Shown: one piece after another, positions 27,594-34,722 of the stretch | Position numbering within the stretch: the stretch's first letter is position 1 | Layout: each line of letters opens with the position of its first letter | From: Candidatus Thermodiscus eudorianus | Lineage (GTDB): Archaea; Thermoproteota; Thermoprotei_A; Sulfolobales; Acidilobaceae | Length of the DNA stretch: 64,000 nt | Direction of reading: 5' to 3' | NCBI GenBank assembly: GCA_015521085.1 | Contig: WAOW01000002.1 | Coordinates: 21,895 to 85,894, forward strand | Notes under the pieces: generated by a model | Databases searched by the model: none | What the model was told of the DNA's origin: nothing | Seen by the model: the letters and a program-made list of their open reading frames with translations, nothing else | Position numbers and translations under genes: made by a program

Positions 27594-28049
27594 TTACCAG
27601 ATAACGGTCGCTCCCAGCTTCCGAGCAACATAAGATAAGTCTGTGTCCCCTGTTACAATCGGCGCGCCGCTACTTACAGCTATGGCTATCGTCGTAGCGT
27701 CCGCTACCGATAGTTTCCTTCGCTTAAGACTGGGATCCTTTGACGCTCTCAATAGTTTATCTCCTATGAGTTTTACATTCGACGCCTTCAATGCAATGTT
27801 CAAGTCTAGGACTGTAATTGTGAAGTACCTGTTTATGAATTCCAGCAGTTCCTCTTCATCTCTGAAGGGCAACCTGCCTCTCTTCCAGTGATAGGCCAGC
27901 TCATATACGATTAAGTAGTGAAGCATGCCCTTGATAGTGCCTTTCCTCACTTTTTCTAGAACCTCGGTCACTCCGCTGGGCGCTTGCCCGGTTAGGTCTG
28001 CTATTATAGCATACGTATCCACTACGACCTTCCTAATCTCTTCAGCCAA
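27594..28049 (-). CDS. vapC: PIN-domain toxin VapC
   Basis: The 151-aa ribonuclease toxin has the acidic PIN residues in VVVDTYAIIADL (near 11), IVYELAYHW (near 49), SVADATTIAIA (near 117) and VTGDTDL (near 135). It overlaps the AbrB-type antitoxin gene by 28 bp, so the pair is co-translated. By family it cuts RNA when freed from antitoxin. All four acids are present, so it should be active. Confidence 0.88.
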   Translation of the reverse strand: MAEEIRKVVVDTYAIIADLTGQAPSGVTEVLEKVRKGTIKGMLHYLIVYELAYHWKRGRLPFRDEEELLEFINRYFTITVLDLNIALKASNVKLIGDKLLRASKDPSLKRRKLSVADATTIAIAVSSGAPIVTGDTDLSYVARKLGATVIW

Positions 28050-28282
28050 AACTCCTCAGCCTCGTCAAGCTCCCTCTCAGCCTCGTCAATATCTACCCTC
28101 AGCTTCCTGCCCCGCTCTCTCAATTCGCTCCATAAGTCTCTAGTTTTCAAAATGATCGTGTCACCCTCCACTCTTAAGTCGAGGATCATGCCCTCGCTTA
28201 TTCCAAGCTTCTCTCGTATCTTCTTCGGTATAACTATAACGCCACGCTTACCAACGCGAATCATGGCTCGGAGCTTAGCCAC
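28022..28282 (-). CDS. vapB: AbrB/SpoVT-type antitoxin VapB
   Basis: The 86-aa protein opens with the swapped-hairpin DNA-binding motif KRGVIVIPKKIREKLGISEG and ends with a charged helix (DIDEAERELDEAEEFW) that would bind the VapC partner encoded just downstream. It likely represses its own operon. The region upstream (28283-28474) is AT-rich and carries no protein gene. Confidence 0.88.
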   Translation of the reverse strand: MAKLRAMIRVGKRGVIVIPKKIREKLGISEGMILDLRVEGDTIILKTRDLWSELRERGRKLRVDIDEAERELDEAEEFWLKRLGRS

Positions 28283-28474
28283 TTGGAATACACCCTGTTA
28301 TCTTCTGAGGGAAACCATTGTCAGTCAGACTTAATTTATCTTCAGTAGCAATGATCAAAGTAGATCTTATGGCGTTGAAACTCCTGGCGTTCAACGATGA
28401 TCTTTCGGAGGATACCATACCCATAGTTATCCCCAGCATCGCTATATCGGAACTAAATCTATGATGTAGGCATC
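28283..28474. other. AT-rich intergenic region upstream of vapBC
   Basis: A frame that crosses this region on the minus strand (to 28478) has no recognisable protein features and unlikely composition. I see promoter-like AT-rich blocks (around 28320-28340) for the vapBC pair, and nothing else. Confidence 0.4.
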
Positions 28475-29173
28475 TCATACTCTCCCTTGGCTGGCTACGG
28501 GAGGGCTATTTAATAGACGAAACACTAGTGACCCGATATTCATCGCGGAATGACTGACAACGACCGGGATTAGCGAGGCCGTCATCACTCTTAAATAGCC
28601 CAGTAAAATGCCTACTAGGAACACCTCTACCAGGAGGAGTTTTCTCCTATTCAGCGGTCCTATGTGGACAATCGCGAACAACAGGGCAGGTAGCAGAATA
28701 GTAACGGAGAGAGGCTCGTGGGATTCCATTAAGTAACCCTCAGCCAGGCCTCTAAACAAGGTCTCCTCGCCTAGCGGAGCAAGAAGCACTAGTGAGAGCA
28801 AAGCCAGTGCTTTATCCTCCTCAAGCGCCTCACTCGATATCGGAGCTACCTCGTCTCCCTGAACTAGACGGGCGCTCACATAGTTTACTAGAACAGATAT
28901 AACTAGGAAAACACTGAAAGAATATAAACCAATAACTAGGACTCCCCTGTCAACATAGTACGAAACCACGCCTTCTATGCCTGCTAGATAAGCTGCAATG
29001 AGTGATAGGACTAGAAACATCACCTGAGTAAATGTCCCAGCTACAAGCTTCTCTCTAGGACCCTGCGAGAGCCTAGTCCCAAGGGCTGCTCCAATTACTG
29101 CTGAGGGAAAGAATACTACAAGCCATAGAATGACGTCATAAACGATCTTCACTACCAGGCTAAGTGCCACCAC
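28475..29173 (-). CDS. CPBP family intramembrane metalloprotease
   Basis: The 232-aa protein has about seven membrane spans and the CAAX/bacteriocin-protection (CPBP, Abi) motifs: GEETLFRG near residue 138, FAIVHIGPLN near 168, and VVSHSAMNIG near 208. The Glu-Glu, Arg and His pattern is complete, so it is probably active. By family it processes prenylated or small peptide substrates or acts in immunity to toxins. It neighbours toxin-antitoxin loci and is divergent from a small membrane protein and regulator pair. Confidence 0.85.
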   Translation of the reverse strand: MVALSLVVKIVYDVILWLVVFFPSAVIGAALGTRLSQGPREKLVAGTFTQVMFLVLSLIAAYLAGIEGVVSYYVDRGVLVIGLYSFSVFLVISVLVNYVSARLVQGDEVAPISSEALEEDKALALLSLVLLAPLGEETLFRGLAEGYLMESHEPLSVTILLPALLFAIVHIGPLNRRKLLLVEVFLVGILLGYLRVMTASLIPVVVSHSAMNIGSLVFRLLNSPPVASQGRV

Positions 29174-29319
29174 GAACCCGCCTCGTCCTTCGCCGAGTCG
29201 CTTAGATTAAGCGCTGGGGACTCGGAGAAAAGATAGCTAGGAAGTTTGCTATACAAACAACGTCATTGACCTAAAAAGCCTTGTAGGAGGCTAGCCCTAT
29301 AGGCTGAGGGGTTTCCCGG

Positions 29320-29916
29320 GTGTCCTCGATAAAGGATTTCGAAGAAGCCTTGAAGATTGTAGAGAAGCACTTGGATTTCGCCCGGCTCGTCTATCGAAGC
29401 CTACCCTTCGTGTTCTGGGCAGGCGTCATACCACTACTGTATATCGTCACGTCCTTCGTGCCGGGCGTGGGGAAGCAGACGGCGCTAGGCCTGGGCATAG
29501 GTGCTGGTCTAGCTCTTTGGTTTCTCCTAGAGGAGAGTACTGCGTATAGGGTTCTTGAGAGGCTTGATGCTGTTCTAGGTAGAGAGGTTAGGAGCCCGAC
29601 GCTCTATACGGTATCGCAGATGGCATCATGGATTATTGGAGCGGTTATAGCCTACGCCTCTCTGAGGCTAGGGCTCCCGGAGCCTGCCTGGCCCCTAGTA
29701 TTCTTCGGCACAGGCATGGGCTTGCTCATGGCCGTGGATAAGGTCTTTAGAGGCGGATATGATAAGGAAATGGCTGTAGCGTGCGTTCTACCCCTACTAT
29801 CCGTCTTCATAATGAGTAGGTCACCGTTGCCAGGAGAAGACTTCGCGGTAATGATCGCATCCTCCAGCCTCGCTCTCACCGGACTCCTATACCTAAGGAG
29901 GGCATTTAGGGGTTGA
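29320..29916 (+). CDS. Membrane protein of unknown function
   Basis: The 198-aa protein has about six hydrophobic segments (such as SLPFVFWAGVIPLLYIV and VMIASSSLALTGLLYL) after an amphipathic helix. I do not recognise the family. It overlaps the wHTH gene by 4 bases, so the two form a coupled pair of the membrane protein plus regulator kind, as often seen for sensors of membrane state or substrate-regulated transport. Confidence 0.65.
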   Translation: MSSIKDFEEALKIVEKHLDFARLVYRSLPFVFWAGVIPLLYIVTSFVPGVGKQTALGLGIGAGLALWFLLEESTAYRVLERLDAVLGREVRSPTLYTVSQMASWIIGAVIAYASLRLGLPEPAWPLVFFGTGMGLLMAVDKVFRGGYDKEMAVACVLPLLSVFIMSRSPLPGEDFAVMIASSSLALTGLLYLRRAFRG

Positions 29917-30230
29917 AGGAATGCAGAGAACCCAGCGACCTAGGCGAAATAACTAAGAGCCCTCTGGGAAACCCAGTGCGACTAGCCATAGCCCTCTACC
30001 TCCTACCAAGACAAGCCGCATACTTCTCCACAATAGCAAAAGCACTAGGGCTCTCCCCGGGGAACCTGCGGCACCACCTAAACGTGATGCTGCAACACGA
30101 TCTTATAGAGGAGAAGTACGTTATAGAAGAGCGGCCGAGAAAGCTCATAATCCTTACTATGAAAGGGGCAAGGGAGCTAAACAAGGTACTCGTTGCCTTC
30201 AACAAGCTGTTCTCAAGTGGTCAAGGTTGA
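29913..30230 (+). CDS. Winged-helix transcriptional regulator
   Basis: The 105-aa ArsR/MarR-like protein has GNPVRLAIALYLLPRQ, the recognition helix around AKALGLSPGNLRHHLNVML, and a wing ending YVIEERPRKLIILTMKGA. It starts with TTG overlapping the stop of the membrane protein. It probably regulates this pair, perhaps sensing the membrane partner. Confidence 0.72.
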   Translation: MKECREPSDLGEITKSPLGNPVRLAIALYLLPRQAAYFSTIAKALGLSPGNLRHHLNVMLQHDLIEEKYVIEERPRKLIILTMKGARELNKVLVAFNKLFSSGQG

Positions 30231-30301
30231 CAGAGCAGAGCGGCAGGGAATGCAAGGTCAATGGACGAAGCTCTTGGAGGCCAGTACAAGTAGTCTTTCA
30301 A

Positions 30302-30450
30302 CTAAGCTTGAGCCATAATTGTATTCGGGCCAGAGAAGATTTTCAGCGTATACTCTGTGTCCCCTGTTATTTTCCCCGACCGCACTAGACTTGCAACTGA
30401 AGAACTAAGTGTTACGGTAACAAAATCACGCTCTAACAGTAGGAGGCATG
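30302..30450 (-). pseudogene. Remnant of a PIN-domain toxin (VapC C-terminus)
   Basis: On the minus strand an open stretch ends with KITGDTEYTLKIF before a stop at 30302-30304. The TGDTEYTLKI piece matches the C-terminal VTGDTDLSYVARKL-type motif of VapC; even the DNA resembles the intact vapC at 27.6 kb (shared CTGTGTCCCCTGTTA). The N-terminal half and start codon are missing. The limit at 30450 is approximate. Confidence 0.4.
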
Positions 30451-30599
30451 GGGCGGCTAGTATTGGCGGGCGTCTGTGAGTTCTTGGGGCTTAACTCGCT
30501 TTCCCCAAGACTTGACGGGTCACGTTTAATGAGCTATAGGTACATAATTATAACTAGTATGTAGTTAGTTATGTAGTATTTGTATTACGGCGGCTATCG
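30451..30599. other. Intergenic sequence before the broken vapB
   Basis: No gene is seen. The last 60 bases are AT-rich (CATAATTATAACTAG at about 30543) and probably held the promoter of the decayed vapBC locus. Confidence 0.35.
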
Positions 30600-30864
30600 T
30601 TGAGTGTAGTGGTTAGCTTTAGGATCCCTAGGAGGCTTAAGAAGAGGATGGAGAAGGCTCAAGCACATTAACTGGAGCGAGGTGGTGAGGAGGGCTATAG
30701 AGCAGGTGGTGATAGTGGAGGAGGCCAGGCTCCGTGGGAAGGATAGGGCTAGGATAGCCTGGGCCTCGCTCAAGATTGACGAGCTGAGACGTAGAGTAGA
30801 GGAATGGAGTAGCGTGGAGGAGCTCAGGAGATGGAGGGAGATTACTCGGCGACAACAGTTATGA
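30600..30864 (+). pseudogene. vapB: Frameshifted ribbon-helix-helix antitoxin (vapB remnant)
   Basis: From TTG 30600 the frame reads MSVVVSFRIPRRLKKRMEK, a ribbon-helix-helix start, then hits a stop at about 30665. The +1 frame continues the same protein as HINWSEVVRRAIEQV and on through a charged tail to the stop at 30864. One extra A near 30649-30655 explains the break. So the antitoxin gene is inactive unless frameshifting occurs. Confidence 0.6.
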
Positions 30865-30869
30865 TAGTG

Positions 30870-31020
30870 ATGAGGAAGGGCCTAACCATCCACGACGCCT
30901 CCCTACGTAGTCCTAGCTCTTAGCAAACAAGCAATCCTCTACACGGCAGACGAAAGACTACTCAAGAAAATCACAGACCTAGGTATAAGGAAACACACCC
31001 GCGAATACAAACTACTATAA
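30870..31020 (+). pseudogene. vapC: Truncated and frameshifted PIN toxin (vapC remnant)
   Basis: After the broken vapB, an ATG at 30870 opens RKGLTIHDAS, then an extra C near 30900 shifts the frame; the other frame continues YVVLALSKQAILYTADERLL and RKHTREYKLL to the stop at 31018-31020. This is the C-terminal third of a VapC protein. The N-terminal acids are gone. Confidence 0.6.
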
Positions 31021-31177
31021 CAAGTATCTCTAAGTTTGAAGTGTTGAAGTATCAAACCTGTCTATACCGACTTATCTATAGAGATACTATTACATTTTAT
31101 ATTTATAATAAATTATCATAATTAAAACATTTAATATTACCATTGTCTTAGCTTTCTATAGCATTCTCTGTGGAAAA
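31021..31177. other. AT-rich island before the left tRNA repeat
   Basis: No gene. From about 31085 to 31150 the sequence is very AT-rich, with runs such as TTTTATATTTATAATAAA, unlike the GC-rich genome around it. TATCTATAGAGATA is nearly palindromic. It may be leftover mobile-element DNA or a promoter region. Confidence 0.4.
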
Positions 31178-31226
31178 TGGCGGGCCCGCCGGGATTTGAA
31201 CCCGGGACCTCCGGCTCCGCAGGCCG
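31178..31226 (-). repeat. Left attachment-like repeat: 3' half of tRNA-Arg
   Basis: These 49 bases are identical to 32143-32191. They cover the tRNA from the anticodon loop to the acceptor 3' end (45 nt) plus 4 bases beyond. The 5' half of the tRNA is absent here, so this is not a working tRNA but the typical outer copy left by site-specific integration into a tRNA gene. Confidence 0.8.
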
Positions 31227-31383
31227 AGGCAATAAATACTTAGGTTGCACTAGTTCATGAGGAAATGCAACATATACTTCAGCATGATAATTCGCCTTGA
31301 ATCCTAAGTCCGAATAAGAATGCAACATCACAGGAGTAAAGGCTTAGAGCCTCTAATTACAACGAATATGGTGGGGGTCTGGG

Positions 31384-31581
31384 TTGTCTAAGGTAGTTCG
31401 TGTTAGGTATGAGAAGGGTGTGCTTAAGCCGCTGGAGCCTCTTGACTTGGAGGAGGGTGAAGAGGCTTTTATCACGATAAAGCGTGATATTAGAAGAGTA
31501 CTAAAGAAGTATCGTGGTGCTCTCGGGAGATCCTCGATCAAGGAGTTGTTAGAGCTTGAGGAGGAGGCTCATTGGCAGTAG
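31384..31581 (+). CDS. DUF104-like antitoxin (VapB type)
   Basis: The 65-aa protein has the AF2212/DUF104 pattern KVVRVRYEKGVLKPLEPLDLEEGEE, a small swapped barrel for DNA binding, then a C-terminal helix (RSSIKELLELEEEA) to wrap the toxin. The start is TTG at 31384. It overlaps the PIN gene by 10 bp, so the two are coupled. Confidence 0.8.
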   Translation: MSKVVRVRYEKGVLKPLEPLDLEEGEEAFITIKRDIRRVLKKYRGALGRSSIKELLELEEEAHWQ

Positions 31582-32030
31582 ATCGAGCCTATATCGATAC
31601 AAGCCTCATACTAGCAATACTCCTTGAAACAGAGAAGAGCAACATGGCTCAGCAGGTTCTAGAGGCTTACAGTGAATACGAATTCATAATTTCTGGTACA
31701 GCGGTTAACGAAGCCCTCTACGTTGCCACCTACGAGTACTATAGGCAGAAAGGAGAAATTAAAGGAAGATACAGCTTGAGGAAATTAATCACAAAGAAGG
31801 GTTATCCAAAAGAGGTTCTAGACACGATAAACTCTTTCTTGAAAGATCTAGATATAAAAATAATAAACGACTACTTTGAATACAACGAGTATCTCAGAAT
31901 ATTACGAGAATACAAACTCCTACCAAACGATGCACAAATAGCACTAACCTGCAGACACAATGCTATCAGAACCATCCTTACATTCGACGAGGACTTCAAA
32001 AGAGTACCATGGCTGAAAGTAATCCCCTAA
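31572..32030 (+). CDS. vapC: PIN-domain toxin (VapC type)
   Basis: The 152-aa protein has AYIDTSLILAILLE near residue 9, AVNEALYVAT near 47, LLPNDAQIALT near 118 and TFDEDFKRV near 137, giving the four PIN acids. It starts with TTG inside the antitoxin gene. Its composition is more AT-rich and its codons more A-rich than most genes here, which fits its place in an acquired element. Confidence 0.82.
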   Translation: MAVDRAYIDTSLILAILLETEKSNMAQQVLEAYSEYEFIISGTAVNEALYVATYEYYRQKGEIKGRYSLRKLITKKGYPKEVLDTINSFLKDLDIKIINDYFEYNEYLRILREYKLLPNDAQIALTCRHNAIRTILTFDEDFKRVPWLKVIP

Positions 32031-32082
32031 ACTAGTGACGACGACGTGATTGATTATCAGACCTGCAAGGTCCTTAGCGCAG

Positions 32083-32127
32083 CTTCACAGCCCGGTCATT
32101 GATACACTATGCCCGGGCTTAGTGAAG
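32083..32127. repeat. Inverted repeat beside the right attachment repeat
   Basis: CTTCACAGCCCGG (32083-32095) pairs with CCGGGCT-TA-GTGAAG (32113-32127): 13 pairs with a 2-base bulge and a 17-base loop. It lies between the toxin stop and the tRNA. It may terminate the toxin or tRNA transcript, or bind a recombination protein. Confidence 0.5.
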
Positions 32128-32142
32128 ATTTAGGTGTGTTTG

Positions 32143-32191
32143 TGGCGGGCCCGCCGGGATTTGAACCCGGGACCTCCGGCTCCGCAGGCCG
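32143..32191 (-). repeat. Right attachment-like repeat within tRNA-Arg
   Basis: These 49 bases are the intact counterpart of the repeat at 31178-31226. They include the 3' 45 bases of the tRNA gene. The first mismatch past each copy is at 31227 (A) versus 32192 (G). Confidence 0.8.
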
Positions 32192-32220
32192 GCGCTCTCT
32201 CCTGGCTGAGCTACGGGCCC
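32147..32220 (-). tRNA. tRNA-Arg (anticodon GCG)
   Basis: The 74-nt minus-strand sequence folds fully: acceptor GGGCCCG with CGGGCCC, D stem GCTC/GAGC, anticodon stem CCGGC/GCCGG with loop CTGCGGA (anticodon GCG, reading CGC), variable AGGTC, T stem CCGGG/CCCGG with loop TTCAAAT. There is no intron. CCA is not encoded. It hosts the attachment repeat described above. Confidence 0.93.
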
Positions 32221-32256
32221 TCTCTCATGTCCGTTATTTCGACCGTGTAATGCGGG

Positions 32257-32265
32257 GATTTAAGG
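32257..32265 (-). promoter_or_regulatory. TATA box of tRNA-Arg
   Basis: On the minus strand CCTTAAATC matches the strong CTTAAA-type box used for stable RNA genes in crenarchaea. It is centred about 41 bases before the tRNA 5' end, which gives a short leader of about 15 nt. Confidence 0.55.
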
Positions 32266-32370
32266 GATGCCGGTTGCAGTATGTGCTCTCACGGTGGAGT
32301 TGTCTCAGCGAACTGCCTGGAGACCGGTTTTGTAGGGATGTTTGTGTTGGGGTCCTGCTTTGTGGTGGGG

Positions 32371-33654
32371 CTAGATCTCCTCTCCCTTGGCTAGTTTCTC
32401 GACGAGTTCCTTTGCATAGTCGTATCGTACTTTGCCGTCTCGGATCATTTTCCCGGCTACTTTATCGATAAGGTCTCCCATCGCGCCGGCCATTACGGCT
32501 AGGTTTTTGGCGTGGAGCTTCATGTGTCCTCTCTGGATGCCTTCGGTGACTAGGGCTCGGAGTGCTGCTAGGTTCTGGGCTAGGCCGACTGCGGCCATTA
32601 CCTCGGCTAGGCCTCTGGCTGTATTAACGCCCATTATCTTGAGAGCTAGCTGGGCTATGGGGTGTACCTTGACAGCCCCGCCGACTATGCCTACTTGTAG
32701 GGGCATTTCGAGGCTGCCCACCAGGTCTCCCTCCTCGTCGATCTCCCAGTGGCTTAGGGGCTTGTAGACGCCAGTCCTTGCGGCGTAGGCGTGCGCCCCA
32801 GCCTCGATAGCCCTGTGGTCCTGTGCGGTGGCTAGGGCTACCGCTATGACGCCGTTCATTACGCCCTTGTTGTGGGTTGCAGCCCTATAGGGGTCGGCCT
32901 CCGCGAGTATGCTGGCCCACTCTATCCTCTCAGCCACATCCCTGCCTCCAACATTCTCAGGGCTGGTCTTCGCCCATGCCCTGGCAAGCCTGTAGACGGC
33001 GTTGTTAGTTATGATCCTCATCATGACCCTGCCCTTCGTGATCCTTTCTAGGAGTGGGGCTATCGCCTCGACCATGGTGTTCACAGCGTTGGCCCCCATA
33101 GCGTCTAACACGTCAACTACTAGGTGGGCTATTAACGCGGGACCTCTAGGCGTGTCTACTATCCTAACTTCTAGGTCCCTGGCTCCTCCTCCGAGCTTTA
33201 CTAGCACGGGGTCCTGTTGGTTTGCATGGTCCAGTATCTCCTCCTTGTGCTCGATTATCTTGAGGGCCTTGTAGTGGGGGCTGGCGACGTCTACTATGTG
33301 GACCTGGCCTATCATGAACTGCTTGTCCGCGACAGCCCTTATCCCATCGTTATCCCTGAGCATCTTGGCGGCATTACTGGCGGCCGCAACCACACTTGAC
33401 TCCTCTATGACCATTGGTACGAGCACGTCCCTCCCATTGATCTTGAAGTTCGTGGCTATTGCGAAAGGATAGGTCATCCCGCCAATCACGTTCTCGATCA
33501 TCGCATCAGCTATCTTCGGATCCAGGTTCCCAAACCTGCGTAGGAGCTCCTTCTCCTCAGCAGTCATCCCGGTGAGGTTGGCTACGGTTTCAAGCCTGTC
33601 CTCTATACTCTTCTTATAGAATCCGGGCAGCCTAGATGTGAATCCCTCAGGCAT
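32371..33654 (-). CDS. hmgA: HMG-CoA reductase, class II
   Basis: The protein has the class II pattern: ENVIGGMTYPFAIATNF, the catalytic Glu in MVIEESSVVAAAS, the Lys in THNKGVMNG, the Asp in AQDHRAIEAGAHAYA, and the His region GHMKLHAKNLA. It reduces HMG-CoA to mevalonate (or the reverse in catabolic users). Class I enzymes are usual in crenarchaea; class II is the Pseudomonas and Archaeoglobus type, so this copy may have come by transfer. I choose ATG 33654, since the TATA box at 33688-33697 lies too close for the in-frame GTG at 33675. About 427 aa, a normal length. Confidence 0.92.
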   Translation of the reverse strand: MPEGFTSRLPGFYKKSIEDRLETVANLTGMTAEEKELLRRFGNLDPKIADAMIENVIGGMTYPFAIATNFKINGRDVLVPMVIEESSVVAAASNAAKMLRDNDGIRAVADKQFMIGQVHIVDVASPHYKALKIIEHKEEILDHANQQDPVLVKLGGGARDLEVRIVDTPRGPALIAHLVVDVLDAMGANAVNTMVEAIAPLLERITKGRVMMRIITNNAVYRLARAWAKTSPENVGGRDVAERIEWASILAEADPYRAATHNKGVMNGVIAVALATAQDHRAIEAGAHAYAARTGVYKPLSHWEIDEEGDLVGSLEMPLQVGIVGGAVKVHPIAQLALKIMGVNTARGLAEVMAAVGLAQNLAALRALVTEGIQRGHMKLHAKNLAVMAGAMGDLIDKVAGKMIRDGKVRYDYAKELVEKLAKGEEI

Positions 33655-33687
33655 AATAGTACACCGTATAGTCACTCGACAGGCTCC

Positions 33688-33697
33688 GATATAAATC
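33688..33697 (-). promoter_or_regulatory. TATA box of HMG-CoA reductase
   Basis: GATTTATATC on the minus strand is centred about 38 bases before the ATG at 33654. The predicted transcript start near 33666 leaves a leader of about 12 nt, which decides the start codon. Confidence 0.5.
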
Positions 33698-33752
33698 GCT
33701 CACGAAATCATATAAAATAACTAAAAGTAATAAAATTTTTAATAATAGAAGG

Positions 33753-34631
33753 TCAGAGCATCCTTACCCCTTCACGGCCAAGAACCAACACCTCCACAGA
33801 GCCCTCACGGTACGGATACGAGTTCGCATAAGTCACTCCCTCCACCCTCTGTATCCACGACTTGCTTCGCCGGTGCAAATGACCGTAAACCACGGTTTCC
33901 ACACCATACTCCCGCACAGGGCCCTCCAGTCGGATAGACCCTGCATAGGCTAGGTCGAAATCCCTCTCATCACCATAAGATGCCACGAGTTCCCTCCTGG
34001 GAACGTGATGGTACACAATTATCTTCCTAGAACCTGCTGGAACAGCCTCCAACTGAGCCTTCACCCTATTAACATTGATCTCAACATACTCTTCATTGCT
34101 CATAGGCAACTTGACGTAAAGACAGTCCCTCCTCCACCATTCCGGGCAGAGCCACAACTGCCCCCTCTCGCATAGCTCTAGTTGGCGCAGGCTAACTCCA
34201 AAGGGGTTGCAGTTCTCGAAGTCCACTCTACTATAACCCTGAGGTGCAAGCGTATAATCATACCAGCCGGTAGCCCCCACTATATACACGTCGTTTATTT
34301 CGAGCGGCTCTTCACCCAGGCCAAGAACCTTAACTCCATGCTCCTCTAGGAAGCTGGCGAGCTGCTCAACCTGCCTTATACTATCAACTCCCTTACTCCT
34401 GGCCCTCCTGGAGAGGTAGTGCTCGTGATTACCCATGACGACTGCGACTCTCTTAAACCCGATTTTATTTATAAGCCTGAGAAACTTCCTCACCAGGTTA
34501 TAGTGGGGTATGTCTAGGAAGTCTCCCGCAAGTAACAGTAAATCGGGCCTGACACTCGATGCCTTCACTAGCACGTCGAGAGCCCGGGGATTCGGATAGT
34601 GGAGATCCCCTACTACTGCAACGAGCACCAT
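33753..34631 (-). CDS. Calcineurin-like metallophosphoesterase
   Basis: The fold's metal ligands are all visible: VVGDLHYPN at the N-terminus, LLAGDFLDIPH, VMGNHEHYLS, IVYHHVP and YGHLHRRSKSW near the C-terminus. It would hydrolyse phosphoesters, but the substrate is unknown. I prefer ATG 34631 (MVLVAVVGDLH) over 34658 because a TATA-like TAATATAATAG lies about 40 bases before it. It contains several cysteines between residues 150 and 190 in a segment not usual in the family. The gene is divergent from the methyltransferase. Confidence 0.85.
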   Translation of the reverse strand: MVLVAVVGDLHYPNPRALDVLVKASSVRPDLLLLAGDFLDIPHYNLVRKFLRLINKIGFKRVAVVMGNHEHYLSRRARSKGVDSIRQVEQLASFLEEHGVKVLGLGEEPLEINDVYIVGATGWYDYTLAPQGYSRVDFENCNPFGVSLRQLELCERGQLWLCPEWWRRDCLYVKLPMSNEEYVEINVNRVKAQLEAVPAGSRKIIVYHHVPRRELVASYGDERDFDLAYAGSIRLEGPVREYGVETVVYGHLHRRSKSWIQRVEGVTYANSYPYREGSVEVLVLGREGVRML

Positions 34632-34722
34632 GCCCAGGGCATACCCTTTGTATAGCAAAGTCCACCGCTATTATATTACAAGGTGCGATACCCTTATCAG
34701 ATAGGGTCCTGGGCTGGTACTT

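Larger units (their letters stand above)
31178..32191. mobile_element. Small tRNA-Arg-bounded element carrying only a toxin-antitoxin pair
   Basis: Two 49-bp direct repeats of the tRNA-Arg 3' half enclose 916 bp (965-bp unit). Inside are a DUF104-like antitoxin gene, a PIN toxin gene, a 10-bp direct repeat AATGCAACAT (31264-31273 and 31319-31328) and a 13-bp inverted repeat next to the right repeat. No integrase gene is present. The use of the anticodon loop to 3' end is like archaeal tyrosine recombinases such as that of SSV1, which also targets a tRNA-Arg. It may be a decayed integrated plasmid or virus, or a non-autonomous element. Confidence 0.6.

Noticed and set aside
28275..28478. Minus-strand frame between vapB and the CPBP protease
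   Set aside because: No family resemblance or start signal; AT-rich promoter-like DNA.
31137..31331. Minus-strand frame over the left tRNA repeat
   Set aside because: The sequence is a partial tRNA copy and AT-rich flanks; the frame is accidental.
32109..32471. Plus-strand open frame across the tRNA-Arg gene
   Set aside because: It is the reverse complement of the tRNA and runs into the HMG-CoA reductase gene; no protein features.
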